From the NCBI GenBank assembly GCA_907163375.1, contig CAJQUW010004624.1, forward strand, positions 1 through 64,000: a stretch of 64,000 nt of DNA. Direction: 5' to 3'. The notes beneath the pieces were generated by a model, which saw nothing but the letters and a program-made list of their open reading frames with translations, did not search any database and was not told the origin of the DNA. A program made the translations under genes and the position numbers. Within the stretch, counting starts at the first letter, position 1; each line of letters opens with the position of its first letter. This document shows positions 58,266 through 64,000 of this stretch, piece by piece. Source of the stretch: Prostheceraeus crozeri (lineage: Eukaryota > Platyhelminthes > Polycladida > Euryleptidae).

Positions 58266-59077
58266 TTAATTAATATAATTAATTATACTAATACAATATA
58301 TAAATAATATACATATACTGTATATAATATATAAATAACATAATTATTCAGCAAATCAACGAAATTAATTATACCTTCATTAAATTGCAACATCTTTGAA
58401 GCCTTGCCTCTTCCTCAACCATTAAATATAAAAATCAAGTAATTTGAATGAAGTTGATATCTTATACATGCATTCTGCCACGAGATTTTGTTCTACATGC
58501 ATTAACAGAAATTTAGATCTATTTATATTTTGTTTAAATCAATTTTTAGGAATCATGTTTTACTGATTGACATTTCCTTGGAAGTGACTTGCACTGCGAC
58601 AGAAATTTTCTCAAAATAGGATTTTCTATTTTTTTAGACATATTGTACGAGTAAAAGATTTGCGAGTGTAGCGAGTATTTCCCACTCCAATTTACCAATA
58701 CGTGAGTAATAACAAATTCACTGTTCAACTGTACAAACGAAAGTAAAAAGTAAAAGTCGAAGCAATAGCAATATCATGCACGAAATATAACAAACTTCGA
58801 TAAATTATGTGTTCAAATATTCCTACTGTTGATTTATGATTGTCTATTCTATTTCATGAAACCCGTCATGCAAATAGGACCCGCATTAAAATCGTGAAAT
58901 AATCATTTAACAAGTGGGTTTAATTCGAGAAAACATCGCATTTGATTAGATAATGTTGGCACTATGCTTTGCAACCACTTCGAAAACATTTCACCATGAG
59001 CTGCCCTAAATCAATAAGAGTCGCATTCTCGCTTGACTGTCAAATCGGTCTAGCGCTTTAATGTCAAGTGCAAGATT
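58266..59077. other. Intergenic DNA with nothing recognised
   Basis: AT-rich. It includes a low-complexity TATA/TAAT tract at 58265-58345. Confidence 0.4.
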
Positions 59078-59962
59078 TTATTGAGTATACATTTTCTTCT
59101 GCTGTCTTCTAATAAAGTGATTGATGAAATAGTCTTTTTCTAAGTTATGCACTTGTCCCACTTGAAAGCCGTAACTGTTCATGTATCCATGTCTGAACAC
59201 ATTAGAGTCTCTAAAACTTTTGCGAGATTGGAAAGGTTCGCAATCTTCCACCAAGTTAGGCTGTATGCGATAGAATGAGTAGTGAGGTCCTGGCAAGATT
59301 TGTGCTTCGCGAATTGCACTATGTTTATGTGGCAGATCACGGATACTGCTCTTCTCAGTCCCACTTAAATTTTTAATTGGATGTGATTCTGCCCCTCCTG
59401 AATGCCTATAGTCGCACAGTATTGAGCTATTTGAAAGTTCTTTATTTCTTCGCATCCTTTTGTCTGATATGATGTCACACCCTTTGTTATTTTTATGCGA
59501 TGCCATAGGAAAAAGTTCATTTTCTTTTAATTCATTCTCAATTTCACTTCGTAAGTTTTTTTTTTTACTGTCAATGGAGTTAAATTTTCGCCTTTTGATG
59601 TCATGGACACTTGATGATTGGAAAATGTTTGTTCTTTCTATTGCTTCTTTCAAATGCGTTTGAGGACATGTTGATGAATATCTGTCTCGAAAGAAAGAAA
59701 CAAAATCATCTCTTTTGAAATTTGGCTCTATTTTCCTCTTTGATTCTGTATTTTCTCTGTAGCCTGACTTTGAAGATCTGAGATGCCTTCCTGATGGCTG
59801 GCGCTCCCTATCATATTTTATTGCTAATAACCGTGTTACAATATAGTCATGCATATCCTTAAGTTCTTGAAATTGTGGATTTTCACTGCTAGAATTAGTT
59901 ATTGAACTTTCTTTGGAAGCCTTCATTTCAACTTTTGACTCATATTTACTTATCACTTTCAT
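59078..59962 (-). CDS. Hypothetical protein, 294 codons, unidentified
   Basis: A long minus-strand frame starting at ATG 59962 with A at -3 and an in-frame TGA shortly upstream. The protein is hydrophilic, rich in Ser, Arg, Lys and Asn, with no membrane segment or signal peptide. Motif-like stretches are PQFQELKDMHDYIVTRLLAI near residues 30-50 (possible helix), a basic KKKNLRSEIENELKENEL run mid-protein, and LPGPHYSFYRIQPNLVED toward the C terminus. The TAA stop overlaps an AATAAA (CAATAAAATC), a possible polyadenylation signal. I recognise no family. It could be a single-exon gene, a large terminal exon, or an old element. Length and lack of stops in AT-rich DNA argue against chance. Confidence 0.5.
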   Translation of the reverse strand: MKVISKYESKVEMKASKESSITNSSSENPQFQELKDMHDYIVTRLLAIKYDRERQPSGRHLRSSKSGYRENTESKRKIEPNFKRDDFVSFFRDRYSSTCPQTHLKEAIERTNIFQSSSVHDIKRRKFNSIDSKKKNLRSEIENELKENELFPMASHKNNKGCDIISDKRMRRNKELSNSSILCDYRHSGGAESHPIKNLSGTEKSSIRDLPHKHSAIREAQILPGPHYSFYRIQPNLVEDCEPFQSRKSFRDSNVFRHGYMNSYGFQVGQVHNLEKDYFINHFIRRQQKKMYTQ

Positions 59963-60559
59963 GTTCAATTTGTTTCACTGACTCTGGATATATTTTCTTT
60001 ATCGCATTTCCTTTCCATATGATGATGTTGGATATTTATGCTTGTTGCTGTTCTGTATATGATTTTTCAAAATTAAGGATACAGGATTGGTTTTTGGCTG
60101 AATTTGATGTAGACTACTTCGAAATAAATGCTTTTTGTATTGCATGCCAAAATCGTAATTGCAGACCGTCTCGCATATACTTTGGAAGGTGGATGTGAAC
60201 TTAAACCCTTATCTTATTATGAATGTCTCAGTGTTGGTTGAAAATATGCGTGTGATTATGATGTTTCATGAGCATAGTAAAATCTTGCTCTGACCATGAC
60301 TATGCGTGACAAGTTCATGCATAATAAGATGCAAATATCCATTCCCATGGGTACATAAATGGACTCCTAGGTACGGCTTTAGCAGATAGAGGCATCATAG
60401 GGTATGTAAAGTATCATAGTATAAAGTAAAGAAATATGCTATGTTTTGAAGTCAATGACAGAAACACATCCATGGAATAGTATCGATGTTAGCAGCTTAT
60501 TGTTAATTAGCAATAGAATGAAATGAAAAAAGCGATAGATCAAATTGCCATACAAAAGA
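59963..60559. other. Intergenic DNA with nothing recognised
   Basis: No convincing coding or repeat signal. Confidence 0.35.
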
Positions 60560-60632
60560 TGTGCGGATTTTTGGATTCGAACATTTGACCCAGGTTAACT
60601 AGACCTGCACACTACCAACTGAGCTGCGAGCC
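60560..60632 (-). pseudogene. tRNA-like sequence (pseudo-tRNA or SINE head)
   Basis: On the minus strand: GGCTCGCAGCTCAGTTGGTA (acceptor plus A box), then a five-pair anticodon stem CAGGT/ACCTG with loop CTAGTTA (would read AGT, threonine), then GTTCGAATCC (B box). The T stem and acceptor 3' half do not pair (AAATG against CCAAA), so it is not a working tRNA. Confidence 0.55.
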
Positions 60633-61232
60633 ACGCATGTGACTGTGCCAATTTCCAGGATCTTACCCTCACTATCACACATCAGTTGTCATGACAATCA
60701 TAATCAATGAATAAATATCTCGTTGTGTGGGACTATGGAGTCAAGATTGATTGCAACTGTTATTCTAGCAAAAGAGCCTTCATTAGAATTCATATTTTAA
60801 GGTGGTTACTTCAATTTCCCACCTTCAAATATAGCTATCATTCTGATACATGGACTTCCGTATGTAATTGAAATGTATCAACTTCATGTTAATGGCAGAG
60901 CTATTTTCAAAATTTAATTTTTTTCAAACGCAATATGCGGTTGACCAGATCTCTACAGACTGATATAACTGATATCATTTAATCATGCGACTTGTAGAGT
61001 TGATGCCTAATTCGAGAAGCTGAAAAGTCAAAAAGTCGAAAATCCAGCCTCAAAAGTTAGTCTGCTTAAATGGTAATGATAATTAATAAAATAGATAATA
61101 AATTGCAAGTAAACAATCAGTATCATTGCCTATTTGCAATTAATTTTAACATAATCCCTTCTAATGCAATTAAAATTATTTGCCTATCCTCATTTGAGTG
61201 CAACAAATTTTTGATATGCCATGCTCAATATA

Positions 61233-61930
61233 CAGGGTGGCCCATTTAAAACCGCCGATTCTAAATGCCCATAATTTCGCTATTTTTGATCAGATGTCAA
61301 TGAAAACAACACACAATGTTTATCCATATATGCAATTTATGTTCTGAAAATTTCAACATTATAAAGTCAACAAGTCAAGAGATACGTACTTCGACATGAT
61401 GTCCATCATTTTCGACAACTCTTGCCAATCGATCACGATACTCCTGCATGGTGTTGTGTGGCATCTCGGCTGTCACTTCATCGAAAGCAGAGATAATTCG
61501 TTCTTTCAATTCTTCGATGTCCCTTGGGCGAGTGCCGTAAACCTTGGACTTTGAAGCCCCACAGGAAGAAGTCACAGGGCATCAGATCCGGGGAACGCGC
61601 TGGCCAACGCTCGGGACCTCCTCGACCAATCCATCTGCCTGGAAAATTCCTGTCCAAGCAATTTCTAACCGCCCGACTCCACTGAGGTGGAGCACCGTCC
61701 TGCATGAAGACTTCTTTTTTTTGAGTCCGATTCGCTTCACTTATGGCCAAAACTGTTCCTGTAGCATGGAAAGGTAACGCTCACTGTTAGCGGTTTGGTC
61801 AAAAAAGAAAGGACCGATCAGTCTGTCAGCACAAATGGCAGCACATACCGTCTTTACATTGTACTTTGATGCACTGCATCTACGCTGATGATTATCGTTT
61901 AAGTGAAGACTTGGAAGAAGACTAGGTTTT
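61233..61930 (-). pseudogene. mariner/Tc1-superfamily transposase, 5'-truncated, with one end
   Basis: On the minus strand: CAAICADRLIGPFFFDQTAN and SERYLSMLQEQF, an early frameshift, VFMQDGAPPQWSRAVRNCLD, FPGRWIGRGGPERWPARSPD, LMPCDFFLWGF, another frameshift, SKVYGTRPRDIEELKERI, ending at 61375. QDGAPP and SPDLMPCDFFLWG are the second and third catalytic blocks of a widespread insect/invertebrate mariner-like family. The 3' end is an inverted-repeat-type terminus CAGGGTGGCCCATTTAAA at 61233 preceded by TA. The other end was not found, so it is 5'-truncated and inactive. Confidence 0.85.
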
Positions 61931-61950
61931 CCATTCAGTTGTTTTTCTTT

Positions 61951-64000
61951 TCATAAAGTTTCTTGGCTTTCGTGTTCTTCTGTTTTGCATGGAGATTATG
62001 CTCTCATCCTCAAATGCAATTATTGCAATTTTGATTATGGTAATAAAGATGTGTATTGTCTTCAAAATGAGATTTTATTTGCTAATTTCTGTTGGATAAT
62101 TAGAAAGTAATGCTGCATTAAATTTTAGTCACATTTTTTATGCCGCACCCTGCAAGTCGAACAATTTCACTTCAAACTTTCATCAAAAATATTTTTATTT
62201 CCTTAATGGTTATTTCTTTCTAAATGTTTTTTTGCAGGATTATTCATTGAAAGTCATATTCCAAAAACCGAACAAGAAGGATTTTTGATTGTTCATTCAT
62301 GAAATTAAGTGTGTTTATTATATTAGTAAAATGCACCTGCCACACGATGCATTATCACTTTCTTATACTATTCAAAACGGAAGGATTTCAATTATTTATA
62401 AATTAACTTGAGAAGTTAAGATAATGCCTATAAATAAGTTTCTCCCAAAAACAGGTGGAGTGACGGTGTACAGATGTTGACGGAAACCAGTACACTTTGG
62501 CAGTTACAAATGAATTTCAATCTAATCATGTTTTATCGTGAAGAAACTGATGACAATATTTTCTGATTATGAAGATCGTTCTAAGTTCGTTCATCAGCTT
62601 CTTAAGATTTCTACAAAATTTCTCTTTTATCAGGTCAGGTGCAGCATGTTAATAAAAAGCGTATACATACTATTGCACTTATACTACAACCTTGCTAAAA
62701 CATTGGTGCAATGCATGGAGGTACTTTAATATTGGGGTGTGACTGGAGAGGGCTGTGCTTGGACATAGGCAGCAAAATTTGCCTTCAACAAAAATAAATT
62801 CCACAAAAGCATCAGAGGCAAGAAAACAAAATTCGCGGGCAACTAAGTTGCTCAATATACTTTCAATCTCATAGGAAAATTGAAGCGAAGCGGGATCAAG
62901 AAAATGAAAACCGTTGTAGACGATGTCATGATTCGTCATTTTCAAGAACTGAAGATTAATTACAACTCAAAGACGCATTTGCCAGAATTGAAATCTCGAC
63001 AAGCTGAAGTCGTTGATCAGCATGGAGAAAGTATAGAGCAAGCATTCAAGATGCTTGATGCACCATATCAAAATCAATATCTCTGAGGAAAGATTATTGG
63101 ATTATACGTGTATTTGGACGAACTTTGTGATGTATGAAAAAGTCATCGCAAACTTCGTACTCGGATGCTTTTTTCATCATGTGCCATATTTCAACTTGAA
63201 TGCAATCCTGCTGCTCACATACGCTGTTCATAAAACACAATGTTATAATCTATATGCGCATTTCTGAATGAAACATCGGCATCTTAGAAACACCATATTC
63301 ATCAATCTAAAGATTGAAGCTATCATTCATTTGTTGAAATACATCTCCATCCTAAGATAATAGAAACAGTGTTACTGAAAATAAGCCATTTTCTTCAAAA
63401 AAACATATACAATGGAAATCAGCATAAATATAAAGATCAAAATGAATAAAAATTGAACATCATGTTCAAGTTTTACATCCATCAAATTGTAGCACATGAA
63501 GTTGAGATTGTTTTGCAAACAATCTAAATTAGGGTTGAAATGCATTAAGGCAAAAAACGCCATGTCTTTTGTTTTTTTCACGAAAGAAACTTCACCCTTT
63601 ACTTAATTTATCAATAAACAAAAACACCAAATTCATCAACGAGTGCTTTCGTCCGTTCTATTTCATGTAGAACACGGAAATGAATAACAAATTAGCTGCA
63701 TGACGATGTTAGTACAAAAGATCCATGGTTGAAGACGTTGCATCAGACGTTGCATGGTTAGTCCTATATGCAGACTCGAGTATTTCTTTGCCCTTTTTCG
63801 CAATAAACGTATCCTTGCCGACACACTCGTAATCGAAGCAATGATCATACGATACATGGTCGAAATGCTCAGAAGATTGTCAGTGATCATCGAATTAAAC
63901 AGACAGCAGAGCTAATTATTGACCTAGGGGCACAAGAAGGCAGCTCGATGACTATAACTGATGACGACAATCGCCGGCCCAACCCGCCTTCATAGAGGAT
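61951..64000. other. Intergenic DNA, no gene assigned
   Basis: Open frames exist at 62880-63086 (+) and 62679-62945 (-) but overlap on opposite strands without a recognisable motif. The right-hand 300 bases are slightly more GC-rich and may approach an exon or element outside the window. Confidence 0.35.

Noticed and set aside
60560-60632. Functional tRNA-Thr(AGT)
   Set aside because: A and B boxes and the anticodon stem are present, but the T stem and acceptor stem do not pair.
62679-63086. Overlapping opposite-strand frames as a gene
   Set aside because: Neither strand shows a motif or splice context I can support.
1-64000. CRISPR arrays, bacterial operons, riboswitches
   Set aside because: The window is animal nuclear DNA with spliced exons; the spaced repeats seen belong to the giant element and lack spacer-repeat structure.

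Overview
The window is nuclear DNA from an animal, most likely an aquatic invertebrate: it is AT-rich, its introns follow the GT...AG rule, and it is crowded with eukaryotic transposable elements. I cannot name the species. The one host gene I recognise with certainty is the 3' half of a P-type Na+/K+-ATPase alpha-subunit gene on the + strand. Eight exons (4467-4705, 5797-6066, 7149-7341, 13978-14220, 15528-15919, 45909-46040, 54511-54743, 56482-56605) join in frame to 607 complete codons plus a stop, ending in the family's C-terminal Tyr-Tyr. The 5' half, including the phosphorylated-Asp motif, lies upstream of base 1. The pump carries Lys where Na+/K+-ATPases have a cation-coordinating Asn in transmembrane segment 5 (Ser-Lys-Ile-Pro-Glu instead of Ser-Asn-Ile-Pro-Glu).

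Introns and flanks are built mostly from mobile elements. Bases 1-4466: (TA)n tracts, a foldback element and a decayed non-LTR retrotransposon. 6-10 kb: a head-to-head pair of tRNA-type SINEs and a dead Tc1-like transposon. The 30-kb intron 15920-45908 holds the most striking object, a 16.4-kb inverted-repeat element (17218-33642) with near-identical arms of 7.2 and 7.4 kb around a 1.9-kb unique centre, with no recognisable transposase. The same intron holds an intact Penelope-like retroelement whose GIY-YIG nuclease is at the N terminus (Naiad-type) between direct pseudo-LTRs, a deleted hAT element with a perfect 8-bp target duplication, and a broken Tc1-like element.

The next intron (46041-54510) holds a probable hAT-type non-autonomous element and a second, decayed Penelope-like element of the usual order (RT, then C-terminal GIY-YIG). 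That element is split by a complete PIF/Harbinger transposon with an intact DDE transposase, matching ends and a TTA target duplication. Downstream of the ATPase lie an inverted-repeat Penelope fragment, an unidentified 294-codon minus-strand reading frame, a degenerate tRNA-like sequence and a truncated mariner-type element.

No operon logic applies. The layout is a host gene whose introns have become nested transposon accumulations. The giant foldback element is the best candidate for something undescribed, and the lysine-substituted pump is the best candidate for unusual physiology.
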